A stretch of DNA of 64,000 bases from Amphibalanus amphitrite (Eukaryota > Arthropoda > Thecostraca > Balanomorpha > Balanidae), in the NCBI RefSeq assembly GCF_019059575.1, contig NW_024882199.1:310001-374000 (forward strand), given 5' to 3'. Position numbers and translations under genes: made by a program. Shown here piece by piece: positions 13,764 through 25,474 of this stretch; positions within the stretch are counted from its first letter, which is position 1, and every line of letters starts with the position of its first letter. A model generated the notes under the pieces. It worked only from the letters and a program-made list of their open reading frames with translations, was not told the origin of the DNA and ran no database searches.

Positions 13764-16700
13764 ACTCACTCACTCACTCACTCACTCACGCCCCCATTCA
13801 CTCATCCACTCCCGCACGCGCCCATTCATTCACTCATTCTCCCCCTGTCCCCGTCTGTCCGACTCTCCTACGCATATTCCACGCGTGAGATGGTCGTGTA
13901 ACGTCCACTCGCGGCAGAATGAATAAGCAGAGCTTGGCGTGCCTCGGTCGTAGGTGGCGCCACTGTTTCCTTTCGGCCTTCTGGGCGGTCGGGCTGTGCC
14001 GAAAGAGTTGGGTCTTGTAGGTGGCGCTAAGGGCGCTGCCGTCGGTGCGGCTATTAACCTGTTAATTGTTTAAGGGGCATACGTTTTCCATTTCGTTCCG
14101 ACTACAATCGCTCAGTTTTAGTAAAAACCCACGGGGCCCAACATACTCCCAAAATTACTCACATTAAATACTTCAAGGGACGGGTGGGCGTGATCACGTT
14201 CCCGATTCCCGGTGTTAACTAACATGATTGGGCTGGAAGTGTAGGCAATTGCTGCCCGACGGCATAATGTGTGATGTGTCCGTGCACATTACATGGTTCC
14301 TGTCAATTAATTGGGGCCTGCCGACTGTTCAGTAATCCGATCTGAACAAAATAGTCCTTATCATACCTGAATGGTGATTAATGGGCGGTGATAATTTCTC
14401 GCTTCCCTCCGTAACCGACTCTAGTTGTGTACAAGCAGGGTGACATTTTGACATAGTCGCGTCACGTTGGACGGTAACTCGTTTGATGTTTATGATCAAT
14501 TGCCTCAAATGATGCATCAATTTAACAACCGTAACATTTCTACGTTAATCTTTGATATACCTCGACGGGGGAGCTAGCATCAATATCAGTTAGGTACTGA
14601 TAATGCTAGGAGGGAAAGGGGAATTGATTGACAGGTTACGAACAGCGATAAATTTATAACGATTGAAATGGTGATTCAGATTTGTATCAGTTATATGAAC
14701 GCGAATCACGAAACGACTCAATACTGATTTAATAACAACCCGGAAGGCAATTCAACTTGTTCTGGCGCTGAGCTGCCGAAGGAGCAGAATAATGTTTGAC
14801 GTTTACAATGTTTACTCTCCCTATCCGAATGTAACTGAACACGTTACGACTTCTTGGGCCGCCTTCGTATTAAACCTTATCCAAATGATGAATCTGCCCC
14901 AGGAATGTGGCGATCCTACGCTGACCGTCGATTTATCTCGAATAGTACTTGTAAGAATTGAGAATCGATTGACAGACTTGGAATTAACACTAGATTGACA
15001 ATGGATTGATACGCTGGCCTACCAAGTTCAAACTAGTTAGATTATGAAACAACTTATGCTGACCTACTAGCTTCGAACAAAAAAAAATGTATCTGTGATG
15101 GTCGCGTCGTGAGGGATGATCATTGCATTTCCGTTGATTGATGATCAGACGGCCGTGGCGTAGTCTAATTCAACTCCGGTGAACCTGTGGTGTTGTTAGG
15201 CCGGCGTGAGGTCGTGTGGTCGACGTGACAACTTAAAGATAATTACGTTAGCGGTCTCTGTGAATCCGAATCAGCAACATATCTGAAGTAACCCTCCCTT
15301 CTTTCCCAGACAGATTATTGAATTTTCACGCTATATTTACAAACGGACGATACAATGCTGGTCATTTTCAACCGGTGTACCACGATCGGTTGTCAGCTCG
15401 CCAATGCCAACTTAGCCTTAAATCTAATCCTAACGCCCTAACCGCAAAATATTATTTACAAAACATCGCCAATTGAACTGTCATGACGTCATCTGACGTA
15501 GTTTGACGCGTCAGAGGTGACCAGCGCCCCAAAAATGACACCACCTGACCTGTTCCCCTCCCCTCTCATAACTACATTGAATCCCACACCTCACTGCGGC
15601 CGGACCGCGCGCGCGATGGCCGACGGATAGCGCTCCCCCCAATACCAATGTAATGGTGAGCCATTAGCCTACACTGACCATTACTGACCCGCCCCGTCTG
15701 TCCCGCGAACCCCCTCCCTACCCCATTGGTAAAGCCGGACTAGTCGGACCCATTCACACCCCTCCCCGTCTTTACAAACAGACGCACCACTGCCGCGCTG
15801 CTCGGTCGGGAGCGGAATGTAGCGACCATCTGCCCTCCCCTTCCCAGTCGAGTAACACTCCCACGATGTTAAATCCATTACCCTCTAATGGTGGCTCAGG
15901 TTAGACCCCAGGGAGTGGCATTTGTAATCCAGATCAGAGACATCCGATGGGTGAATGGGAGGTTGAATTGTCCATGACGGGGAGGCAGTCTTGATGAGGC
16001 GGACAGATGAGATGACTCACTTGACAGTGTTTGATGATTGCTGTCCACTCCAGTTGAAGTCCGGTGCAGTGATGATCCGATCAGCAGGGCTGGGAAATCT
16101 CTCATACTTTCATACCCCAGTAGGTAGCAGATACCGCTTTATTGTTCCATCAATTGTAGCAAAATCAACATTTCTCTCTTCCGTACATCATAAAGAAAAA
16201 TACAATAAAAACATCAAAATTCGCACATTTTTAAAATAAAGGTACCACCAGCCAGTGATCTCGTCAGCGAATAAGAACAAAACATCTGTAAGACTAACAC
16301 AAGTTCAAAACGTCAGCTTTGTGCTCCATTTTATGACTAATCTGGCGGCTCTTTGTAGCAGTTTCCATTGTAGCATCACTAATTCTTCATACTCTGAGTC
16401 GTGTAACAAAAGGTATCTGCTACGCCTTTTTATGCGCTATCTTTCTTATGAATATTGCAAAAAGGAGTTTCATTATTTGTGAAATATTCAAATGACATAT
16501 TTACGAAACAAAACAAATTGTTTTTAAAAGGGCATTGTTCAATGATCAATAAAAATACAAAAAGAATCAACTCATTCTGCCCATGGCATCTCTAAAAAGC
16601 CATCTTTTATGATACAGTGTCCTGCAGCGTCTTTAATCCTTTTTGATGACGTCATACACAATTTTATTCAGTTTTTAATGTATGTTTTTGTCAAAACCAT

Positions 16701-17844
16701 ACTCATTTGAACCAAATTAGAGCTTTAAAGAACTAATAAACATTTTTTGTAAGTTTTATTAAGAAATCTTGTCAAAAATATGCAAATTACGTCATTGCTG
16801 TTTGTGTATTTTGTTGATGCATTGTTTCTGGCGCATTAGATACAATTCTAGTTATCGCTTCGCGTGGATAGTTCAGTTGAGTTTGATGAGTGTTTCTGGG
16901 TGTTTTTGAATTATTTCAGCTATTTTAGCTTTTATTTTGCCTCTATTTTAGGAAAGTGGGATATTCCAGGCCTAATTTCAAGTGTTGCAATGACAACTGT
17001 CCCTAAAGCGGCGTGCAGTACACAGTTAAAGAGCAAGGTAGCCGCCCAGCACGCAAAGCAAGATGTGTGAAGATATAGGGAGATACCTATGATCGAATTT
17101 GCGCAGAAGGTAAGATCTGATTGAAATATTGATCAAGTAACGCCCAGAAAATTTTTTATTTACTTTTTTACATGTTCAATTATTGTATCAACTCTAAACC
17201 TTGATTGGTGGCAACTGGCAACTTTTGTAGGTACAGCGGGTTCGGCATGGACAATGATTGTAAATTGTTGACCAGACTGAGCAGCCAAATCAACCTGATT
17301 TCTTTCAAATACTTTCTGCCTGAGTAGGCTGATACCATCTGAATCCTGAAGTTGCTGGAATGCTGATAGGAAAATTCTAGGGCTCACTGGAGCTCTCTGG
17401 TGCTCTCAGGTGGTGCTGGAACTTGCCCTGAGAAAGCCCTACAGCACCTTATTTTGATATTTGTATGCTTTTTCTAAAACTGAGTAGTGAGTAGGTACCT
17501 ACAAAGAGTAAAAAATAAGAAAAAGAACATTCACAGGGGGCATAAGCAAGACACTGTATCTGTTTTTGTTTAAGCGCAACCAACTAAATAAAAACATTCA
17601 AAGCTCAATTTGAGAATAGATAGAAAATGAAAGTGGAAAGCTCTGTCCAGAATTTTGATTACTTGTAAAATCATTTTCTCTAGCAAAAATGATGTGAGGA
17701 ACATTTGTGGCAATGCATAGTGTGTCAAAAGTGGAAATAGCCGGTGCGCCGTCTGGCAACCCGGCAGCCCGCCGCCATAGGGAAATTCATGCTTTTTGTC
17801 GCTTTTTCGCTCCTAAAGAGTCACTTGATCTAATTAGAGCTTAA

Positions 17845-18834
17845 CCCTATTCCTGGCGGGGGGGGGGCCTCAGGAGCCCCCCCCCCTGAGGTTTTTTGGT
17901 CATTTCTCCCAAACGCGTTGAGCTAGGAAGCTCAATTTTTCTGACTTTTCCTAAAAGGCTTCTACGCAACATGTCTGAAAATTTTGAGTTGATCTGACCT
18001 CAGGTCAGGTCACCAGAGGCGGTTTGGTGACCCTACCTCAGAAAAGTTTGCAATCACGCCAGAGCTAGAGTTTTTGACCGATCAATTTCTTCTCTTCAGG
18101 CTTTAGTTAGGGTACCAGTATGTGCAATTTGTATATCTCGGAATTTTGATATCGGTGACCTAAGGTCAGGTCAGTTTCGCGACCTCCCCATTATAAGTCA
18201 ATGGGGGAAAAATCAACTCCCTGTTTTTACCACTAAAACGGGTCGGAATGGCCCCATATACCATACATGACTTCATATACGATCAACCTTCACTACCTTG
18301 AGGTCTGTTTTGCTGTTGGGCAGTTGTGAGGTCATGTGACGTCATCAAAGGTCACCAAAGGTTTTTGGCCAATAACTCCGTACAGGAACAAGATACAGAC
18401 GCGTGGATGGTCTCATTGTGTTCAGCTCGTCAAGACGCATCGAATGATATACATGATGACCTCGAGGTCACGTGACCTGAGGTCAACCTTTGACCTTGAC
18501 CTTTCGAGGTCAACATATATATCATTCGATGCGGATTGACGAGAGAATCACGATGATGCCCTTAGTTTGTTCCTATCTTGACTAATTCGAAAGTTATTCG
18601 AGAAAAACTCTCTCCATATCTAGCGCCGCCATTTTGACTTTTTCGACCCCTGTGACGTCATCTTTGACCTGACCTGAAAATGACCTTCGTATAAGTTGTA
18701 GATCTTGACCGTGCGTATCCGATGCCGTTTACCGTTTGTCGCTGCGATGTGTAGTTTTTGAGATCTGAAGGGGGGGCCGAATCGGCCCCCCCCCCGCCAG
18801 TTTGTTGTCCCGGCGGAGCCCGCCAGGAATAGGG
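17845..18834. mobile_element. GCE-1: TTAA-flanked GC-clamp element
   Basis: A 990-bp element sits between TTAA duplications (17841-17844 and 18835-18838). It begins CCCTATTCCTGGCGGG and ends with the reverse complement. Beside each end is a G-run/C-run hairpin. The interior contains TGACGTCA palindromes, many TGACCT/AGGTCA half sites, and an inverted pair of GCATCGAATGATATA motifs (about 18438 and 18525). No reading frame is credible. It is nested in the hAT-like element and resembles GCE-14 in opposite orientation. Confidence 0.9.
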
Positions 18835-19359
18835 TTAACTAGGAACGAGGCGGGTCACTTGGACGTATTCGGGAGCCAAATACGGTGTTTTGGAGCCAAT
18901 ACCTGGGAAACCCTACCCGCCCAATGCGAGTTTTTAAGAGTCTGCATGCCCAAATTAACGTTGAGCGCGGCCGTTTTCGGTCGGTTTTCCGCGACCTTGT
19001 GGCGAAATCGCCTTATTTATTCAACCAGGGTGGGCTAATTCGCTTAACTAGGAATGAGGCGTTGAAGAGAATTATTCGAGGAATAGAGCTGTGTAAAAAT
19101 ATTTCTTGTATTGTTAAAACTGTATCCGCCCTCGAACGATGAATATTGTTGATCCATCAGGAACACATCCCCTGGAATGCGTTTGGACTTGGCTGGAACT
19201 AATATTAGCGAGTATCTGCTAATGCAGTTTCTTGGCTTACACAGTACGCACACAAGCATGCATACTTCCTGCCCTTGGTTATCCCTCACTTGAATGAAAA
19301 TTTTGCTATAATAACTATTCCAAGCAGTTAACAGGTTTTAGTGCAGTGCCAAGTCGGAA

Positions 19360-19520
19360 CCGTTCAGCGCCGCCAGTCTCCCAGGCGGCGCGTAACGGCC
19401 GCCGCCGGCCGCCGCGCCGCCGCTCTGGCGGGGTGTTTGACTTCATATTTCTGTTGCTAGAAAAGTTGTGGACCGATTTACTTGATTCTTGCATGAAAAG
19501 ATCCGCCATTCAATTCTTAG
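19360..19520. repeat. GC-rich block shared with GCE-13
   Basis: GGCGGCGCGTAACGG, a run of CCGCCG, then TGTTTGACTT and CTAGAAAAGTTG are found here and at about 45630-45770 inside GCE-13. Here the block lies inside the hAT-like element without G-run ends, so it is probably a fragment of a related element. Confidence 0.7.
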
Positions 19521-20598
19521 CAGGTAACGAAAATTTGACGTCAATTGCACGATCCGCTGCCTATATTGTGGTACTGCCATCTATTGACAAGGCTGCCGAA
19601 CTAAGGCCGGGCGGCTATTTCCACTTTTGACACACCATGGTAGCTAATAAAGAGTTTCTCGTATTATCTGGTATGTAGCAGATACAGCATTTTTCCCAGC
19701 CCTGCCGATCAGCAGAGAGGCCGCTCCGGCCGAAGCCGGGCGGGACGGTGTCCCGCGCTGAGTCCCGAGGCGTTCCGTCTCTGGTGGTCGGCCTCCGGTG
19801 GTCGATCTCGGGTCTGACTGCCCCCTTCTCCTTCTCCGCTGAGTTTTTGTTCGCCTGTGATTTCCGGGCCGGAGGTTCCGGGCGTCGGCGGGCCTCCCTG
19901 ACCGGGGCAGAAAATTGGCGACATCCCGTCTCGCATCCGGAGTCGAGACCGTCGCCCTCCTCCTCCATTCCGCCGGAACGTGACGTCATCCTCACTAGCA
20001 CGGCTCATCCGTCTCAGCTGTCTCCTGCCGGATGACGTTTTCACACTCGATTTTCGCCGGATGTCGGTCCCTGCCTGTGCCGGACGGCTGACCGCAACGA
20101 CATCCTTCCACCTTCCTGTCAGCTGCGTCGGCAGGATGTGCGTGGCGCCAGGCGTCGGGAGGCTGGTCCAGCACCGGGAGCAGGTGTTTCCGGCTGCGTT
20201 GCGTTTGTCGGCGGCCACTGCGCCGGCCCGGATGGGTGTGTTTGTACTCCACCCTTCGGCGTGCCTTTGATCTTCGCTTAATGGTGACCGGCCGACGGGT
20301 CGGGGGATCGTATGGTCGACCCCCTCCCCACGCCGGCTCAGCGCCGCGGCAGGCAGTGCGATCGCCCTTACGTATAGAGTGTGTGAGATGTCCTTTTTGA
20401 CGTACGAAAAAAATGTCACAGGTTTCAGCTTTACACAACTACCGGCTGGACGAGCCGCCGAGCGGCCTGCCGACCGACCGCTCCCGTATGGCAGCGGGCC
20501 GCCGCCAGCTGCACCACCAGACACCGACAACAAGCACCGACACACTGTCACAGCACATCCAGCAGCCGGCTTGTCTCGCTGTCAACCACGTGACCTCG

Positions 20599-20694
20599 CC
20601 TGTCCATCAACGCACTCACAAAATCAACTAATCACCCTCGCCTGACCATCAACGCACTCACAAAATTAACTTATCACCCTCGCCTGTCCTTTAA
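20599..20694. repeat. 42-bp minisatellite, left part
   Basis: Units beginning CCTGWCCATCAACGCACTCA repeat every 42 bp. The array is interrupted by GCE-2 and continues at 21870. Confidence 0.9.
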
Positions 20695-21869
20695 CCCGCG
20701 CCCCACTGGGGGGGCTATTTATTGCCCCCCTCCCGTTTTTCTGCAATAACTTCCAAACCGCTTGACGTATCGATGTGACACCAAACTCTCAGTGCCTTCG
20801 GCTGCATCAATTTGACACCTTGTGTCAAAATTTAAACTTCGTACCTACCATAGGTCGGCCGGAAATGACGTCAGAGTGACGTCATGTTCGGCCGATTTCG
20901 ACGCAAAACATTGAACCACGGCAATCGCTCCCAAGAGCTCAGTTTTTTAAAGCTAGATCCAATTTCTTTGCATGACATGACTCAAAATAGACTGCGCTAT
21001 CAAACTGCTATCTCGGATTTTCGAAACTTTGAAAATTTTGAAAATTTTGTATAATAAAATTCAAAATTTATATTTTTTACATTTTTTTTTGACTTTTCGA
21101 AAAAAAACCGGAATACATGTGATAGAACGCATTATTATGACTAACTCTGGCAAGTTTAAGCTGAATATCTTCAAAAATAGCCAAGTTATACGCATTATTG
21201 CAAAAAATTAGCAATTATTAATTTTTCAAATCAAGTTTTCAGCACGAATTTGACATCGTACGCCAATATAAATAGCACCATCGTATTCCTGAGCTCAAAC
21301 TGCATCCAATAGACACCTTTTTTGTTGAAAATTTCAACTTCAAAATTTGACCTTTTTTGACCTGAAAGTGACCTGACCTAAGCTAAATTTGACTCAAAAT
21401 GACCTCGAATGACACAGATGATATCAAATTCGAAGTTTTTGGCCTAAATGGACCATAACACATGTGTCACGTGACCGACGCATGATATAATATTTTCGTG
21501 ACCTGTGATGACCTGACCTTGACCTGAAAATCAAAGTACAAGTTTAGTACCCTCAGAGTATCTAGAGCATCTGTTCACGAGTGTGTGAGCCAAAAATGAG
21601 CCTGATCTGACTTGTAAGACGGCGGCCAGAGCCCAAAACGTGAAGAAGCCAAAATGCTATTTTTACTTTGACCTGACCTGTGACGTCATCGGTGACCTCG
21701 AGGTCAATGAAATTAGGTTTCGTTAGACAGTTTTTCAGGGGCTATCAGACGCCGTTTGAATTTTGACGATCGGCCCAGCAGTTGCGGGGTTAGGAGGGGG
21801 GGGCTTTTAATAGCCCCCCCCCCTCCCCCCAGTAGGGCGTGTTATACGCAGACCCCAGTGTGGCGCGGG
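20695..21869. mobile_element. GCE-2: TTAA-flanked GC-clamp element
   Basis: A 1,175-bp element lies between TTAA at 20691-20694 and 21870-21873. It starts CCCGCGCCCCACTGGG and ends in CCCCAGTGTGGCGCGGG. A hairpin of GGGGG(G)CTATT...GCCCCCC follows the start and a matching one precedes the end. The interior holds CRE-like TGACGTCA sites and TGACCTGACCT arrays near 21340-21720. It interrupts a 42-bp minisatellite, which confirms the boundaries. Confidence 0.9.
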
Positions 21870-21950
21870 TTAAAACGCACTTACAAAATCAACTAATCAC
21901 CCTCGCCTGGCCATCAACGCACTCACAAAAATCAACCGGTCACCCCTCGT
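21870..21950. repeat. 42-bp minisatellite, right part
   Basis: This continues the array left of GCE-2, with CGCACTTACAAAATCAACTAA and CCATCAACGCACTCA units. Confidence 0.85.
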
Positions 21951-22039
21951 CAAATACACACAAAATAACACCGAGCTCACATCCATTTCCGTATTTATCG
22001 GAAAATCCCACCACAGCAGTCACCCCCGTTGCCGTCGTG

Positions 22040-23155
22040 TGACCTTTCCGTTGCAGTGCGGGACGATTGTCGGCCCCCGTCCCTGCTGTGGCCAGCGGGC
22101 GGCTCCAGCACAGCGGCGATCGTTACTGGCTGCAGCCGGTGTGTCCGTGCCCACAGCCGGGTGCAGCTGTTGGAGGCCGTGTTGGAGGCCAGTGTGACGT
22201 CACACCGTCGTGCCGTCCCAGTCCGTGTCAGTGTCGGAGTGTCAGTGGTCTATATATGTATATACAGTGTCAGCTGTGTCCAGCTGCTGGTGCTCCGACT
22301 GTCAGCTGAACTGACACACTGACACTGCAGCCCCTGACAGTGTCAGACCGGCCCACGGTCAGTGTCAGCTGCCGGCACGGAGAGCGGTCCGGTGACACTC
22401 CCAGCTGCAGCCCCCTCCCCGTGGCTGGTGCCGCTGCAGTCTTATTGTGCCGGTGGTCAGCTCCGGCAGAATCCACCACAAACAGCTGCCGTCACTCCTC
22501 TGTCGCCGCTCCGACACTCTATTCCGGCAGCCGGACACCAAACAGCTGCAGTGGCTAGCAGTGCATTCACTCCACATGGACACACCGCTCCGAACGTCTC
22601 GCCAGACCTCGGCCGGAGGGGGCGGTGAGGGGGGGGGGGGGGTGAGGGGGGGGAGCGAAGGCGGCCAGAAAACGGCGCAGCCGAAGCCAACCAGCAGACG
22701 CCTCTGCGGCACGTGCGCCACGCACAGACCAATCAGCAGACGCTTCTGCGGCACGTGCGCCACGCACAGACCAATCAGCAGATGCATCTGCGGCTCGCGC
22801 GCCACGCACAGACCAATCAGCAGACGCTTCTGCGGCTCGCGCGTTACGCACGGACCAATCAGCAGCGCCTCCCGCGACTGGCTCCGGCCGGCCGCTGGAA
22901 AATGGCCGTAGAAAAGAGGCACACCCGCCGACACCTTAGGGCTGGTCAGTGGCGTTCGGTGGCGTGGTGGCAGCACGGCACGGGGTGGGGCCGGGATATG
23001 ACATGTCGTGGACGAGATGGTCTCCGAAACACCCGGGAAATCTGACGCCCGGCGGCGCGCGGCCCGGCTGGCCGGCCGCCGCTGTAGTTCCAAACGTCGT
23101 TCATAGGTGGCAGGTGGCACAGAAGTGGTCCCGGCCGTCCCGGTGCGATGCATTA
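22040..23155. promoter_or_regulatory. GC-rich, promoter-like region
   Basis: About 1.1 kb is rich in CpG and in CAGCTG and CAGTGTCAG motifs (22060-22400). It contains a regular array of CCAAT boxes (separate entry). A CpG-rich block with CCAAT and CACGTG elements looks like an animal CpG-island promoter, but no transcript or downstream exon was confirmed. An ATG in a GAAAATGG context at about 22900 opens a 48-codon frame to about 23045 that I cannot assign to any family. Confidence 0.35.
22687..22868. repeat. 42-bp minisatellite carrying four CCAAT boxes
   Basis: Four ACCAATCAGC motifs are spaced exactly 42 bp apart (about 22728, 22770, 22812, 22854), with a diverged CCAACCAGC at the left edge. 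The two left units also contain GGCACGTGCG, an E-box. ACCAATCAG matches the NF-Y consensus. CGTGCGCCACGCAC palindromic segments alternate with the CCAAT boxes. Confidence 0.9.
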
Positions 23156-23643
23156 GGAAGTGAACCTTTCAGCAATAGATGCATAGGTATCGGTACTTGT
23201 CTACCTAGGTATTGTAGCCTGCAAGCAAACCACTTCGTGGGACTCTTGACAAGATCACAAATGTCTGTTAGTTTCTCTTGACCCGATTAAATTATTAGTA
23301 TCTAACTACATCATCATATAACCGGGCATAACCGGGCTATCTACATAGGCGGCGGAACGGGGAGGGCACCGGGGCATCGTGCCCCCCTTTGATTCTGGCA
23401 TTTTAACATTAGCCCTATGGACGTTGCATTGAAAGAATGGGACCAAAAGTCAACGTGCCCCCTTAATTGAAGGTGCTCCGCCGCTACTGGCTATCTAGTA
23501 TCATATGTCGGATATCTCGTTAGGGAACTAAGAGAAGCCAATTTCGAATTGGGCTTCTGACGTCACCATGACTTCATTTTAAATGAGATCGACATCAAAT
23601 TTCGACACCACCTCGGCTAGGTATTCAGGAATATGTGTGCAAA
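23156..23643. other. Intervening sequence with a short hairpin-ended repeat
   Basis: No gene is visible. The segment at about 23347-23490 starts GGCGGCGGAACGGGG and ends in GGTGCTCCGCCGCTAC, so its ends are inverted repeats. Similar GGCGGCGGAATAGGGG sequence occurs at about 35530. It is probably a small dispersed element. Confidence 0.5.
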
Positions 23644-25407
23644 CCCTCGCCAGGCGAGGGAGGGCCTTTTCCATAACACGGACGGCGAGGGGGGGTTGGT
23701 ACGACCCCCTCGCGATTGGCTCCTATGGCACGTAGAAACGCCAAGGCCAAATTTACAGGGTAGGTGGGTCCATAGGAGATCTCGCCCCTGTTAAAGTTTG
23801 GTGACTCTAAGTCAAAATTTAGGGGGGTTTTGGGGGTATGAGTGCAAAAATTTTGCTAAAACATATCAAAAGTTTTTCGCTTATAACTTTTTACCTAGTA
23901 TAGATTGAGCAAAAATAAAAGCACCAGTTAACTCAGGACGTTTGTGCGCATCGCATGACATACTTTGTTACCAATTTTAGTGAACTCTGGAATTCAGTTG
24001 CCGCTAAGCTAGTCCAATTTTCCCCTGACCTTGTACCGTTTTTTTTTTTACCTGGTGACCTGACCTGAAAAGACTGGGACTTCAAATTTTCAGGGAAGGT
24101 GCGAAAATGTTGCCCCAGAGGGTATGCCAAATTTGGCGTCGCTACGCACCGCCGTTTTTACGTTATTTGCGAAAACCTTAACCTTCCAGGCGGGGGGCAT
24201 TTTTTTGCCCCCCCCCCCTTTAGTTTTTTTCGATATATCTCGAGAACCACTGCGCCGATCGTCACCAAACTTACAGTACCCTCCCGGGAGCAGCTAGCGC
24301 ACATGGTGACCAAACATTTTTCCAAAGGCTATGATAGGTTGGCCGCTAATGACGTCAGAGTGACGTCATTTTTGCAATTTTCGACCCCAAAAAAGGTTTC
24401 GCGGGAAGAGCTGTCAGGCCTACAGCTTTAGAGATACAGAAAAATGTTTCAGACATAAAAAGTGTGGAAGTAAAAGGGCTACAAAACTGTCTTTTCGGTT
24501 TTTCGAATTTTTTTGGATTTTGACCCCAAAAAATAAAAAAAAGATTTTTTGAATATAACAGCCAAAAAATCCAAAAAGTTTTTTGAATTTCGAAACAAAC
24601 CGGAATATATGTGATAGCCCCTACCGCCTTCTATCTACATACCAAATTTGAGATCAATACCTCTTTTTTTGGCCAAGTTATAGCGCAAAAACTGTTCAAA
24701 ATTGATGACGTCAAATTTTCAAACTCAATTTTTAGCAATTCTAGACCTCGTAGCGCAAAACAAAGACCACCATTAGACTCCCCGTGACGAGCTGCATCGA
24801 ATCGATACCCATTTCATGCAAAATATCAACTTTAAAATTTGATTTTTTTGACCTGACCTTGACCTGACCTCCACCAGAAAGTGACCTAAACCGTACCTGA
24901 TGGTCTTATAAGCAACACCATTGAGTCGGAAATGAAAAGCTGGCCATAAAACACGCATCGCATAACCTTAGTAAAATTGGGCTCATGTGGTGACCCTTGG
25001 TGACCTTTGGTGACCTGACCTGTGACCTGACCTGGTATGACCAGTGACCTCTAATAGCAAAATATGTACTAGACAACTGACGCCTTATCGCTGATTTTCG
25101 ACAAAATGCGTTTTACTCGGTGTTATAGCGCTTTCCCTAGAAGCCCCGTGAACGGTGAAACATTTTATCTTTGACCTGACCTGTGACGTCATCGGTGACC
25201 CCGAGGTCAATGAAATTTGGTTTCCCTCAACAAATTTGACAGGGCTATCGAACGCCGTTCGAATTTTCCGGATCCGTCCAGTAGTTTCGGAGATACGGGG
25301 GGGCAAAAAAGTGCTCCCCCACCGCGTGGAAGGTGGCTGGTAGGCCCACCGCCTGCCGGGTTAAGGGGTTGCATCAACCCCTTAAGCCCTCCTTCGCCGG
25401 GCGAGGG
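23644..25407. mobile_element. GCE-3a: interrupted GC-clamp element
   Basis: The left end begins CCCTCGCCAGGCGAGGG with a GGGGGG/CCCCCTCGCG clamp. The right end is CGCCGGGCGAGGG followed by TTAA. The left flank reads CAAA, so a matching duplication is not preserved. About 540 bp of left part and 43 bp of right part remain around GCE-3b. The left part is closely similar to GCE-18 in the same orientation. Confidence 0.75.
24182..25360. mobile_element. GCE-3b: nested TTAA-flanked GC-clamp element
   Basis: A 1,179-bp element lies between TTAA at 24178-24181 and 25361-25364, inside GCE-3a. It starts CCTTCCAGGCGGGGGGC and ends CCGCCTGCCGGG. It has a G/C-run clamp at each end, TGACGTCA sites near 24350 and 25185, and TGACCT arrays at 24850-25040. 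It matches GCE-7 in reverse orientation and GCE-2 in the same orientation. Confidence 0.88.
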
Positions 25408-25474
25408 TTAAAGAAAATGAAATAAATTATTTCAATTACGTAGATGCTAAAGCTCTCAGCACACACGGTTTTAA

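Larger units (their letters stand above)
16085..19704. mobile_element. hAT-like non-autonomous DNA transposon
   Basis: The 3,620-bp insert begins CAGGGCTGGGAAA and ends with its reverse complement. It is flanked by a perfect 8-bp direct duplication, CCGATCAG (16077-16084 and 19705-19712). The empty site is visible at 8358-8365 in duplication copy 1. CAGGG-type ends and 8-bp target duplications are hallmarks of the hAT superfamily. No transposase frame was recognised inside. The interior is AT-rich and contains a nested GCE element at 17845-18834, so the element without it is about 2.6 kb. GTAGCAGATAC motifs lie just inside both ends. Confidence 0.93.
13201..20430. repeat. Segmental duplication, copy 2 (split by a hAT-like insertion)
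   Basis: Copy 2 matches 5446-9084. The left part is 13201-16084 and the right part resumes at 19705-20430. The break is exactly filled by the element at 16085-19704. Near identity on both sides shows the duplication is recent and the insertion more recent still. Confidence 0.9.

Noticed and set aside
19709-20551. A 280-codon minus-strand frame, partly repeated at 8362-8871
   Set aside because: The sequence is GC-rich and several frames are open at once. The protein is low-complexity Arg/Gly/Pro with no domain, and presence in both duplication copies adds no evidence of selection.
22687-22868. Possible CRISPR-like repeat array
   Set aside because: The 42-bp units are contiguous with no unique spacers, and the context is eukaryotic.
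22902-23045. Possible plus-strand first exon starting at a GAAAATGG
   Set aside because: No family match, no convincing donor and no downstream exon; kept only as a remark in the GC-rich region.
22365-23153. A 262-codon minus-strand frame with repeated LIGLCVAHVPQ-like units
   Set aside because: The units come from the 42-bp CCAAT minisatellite, which is open on both strands; composition is GC-driven.
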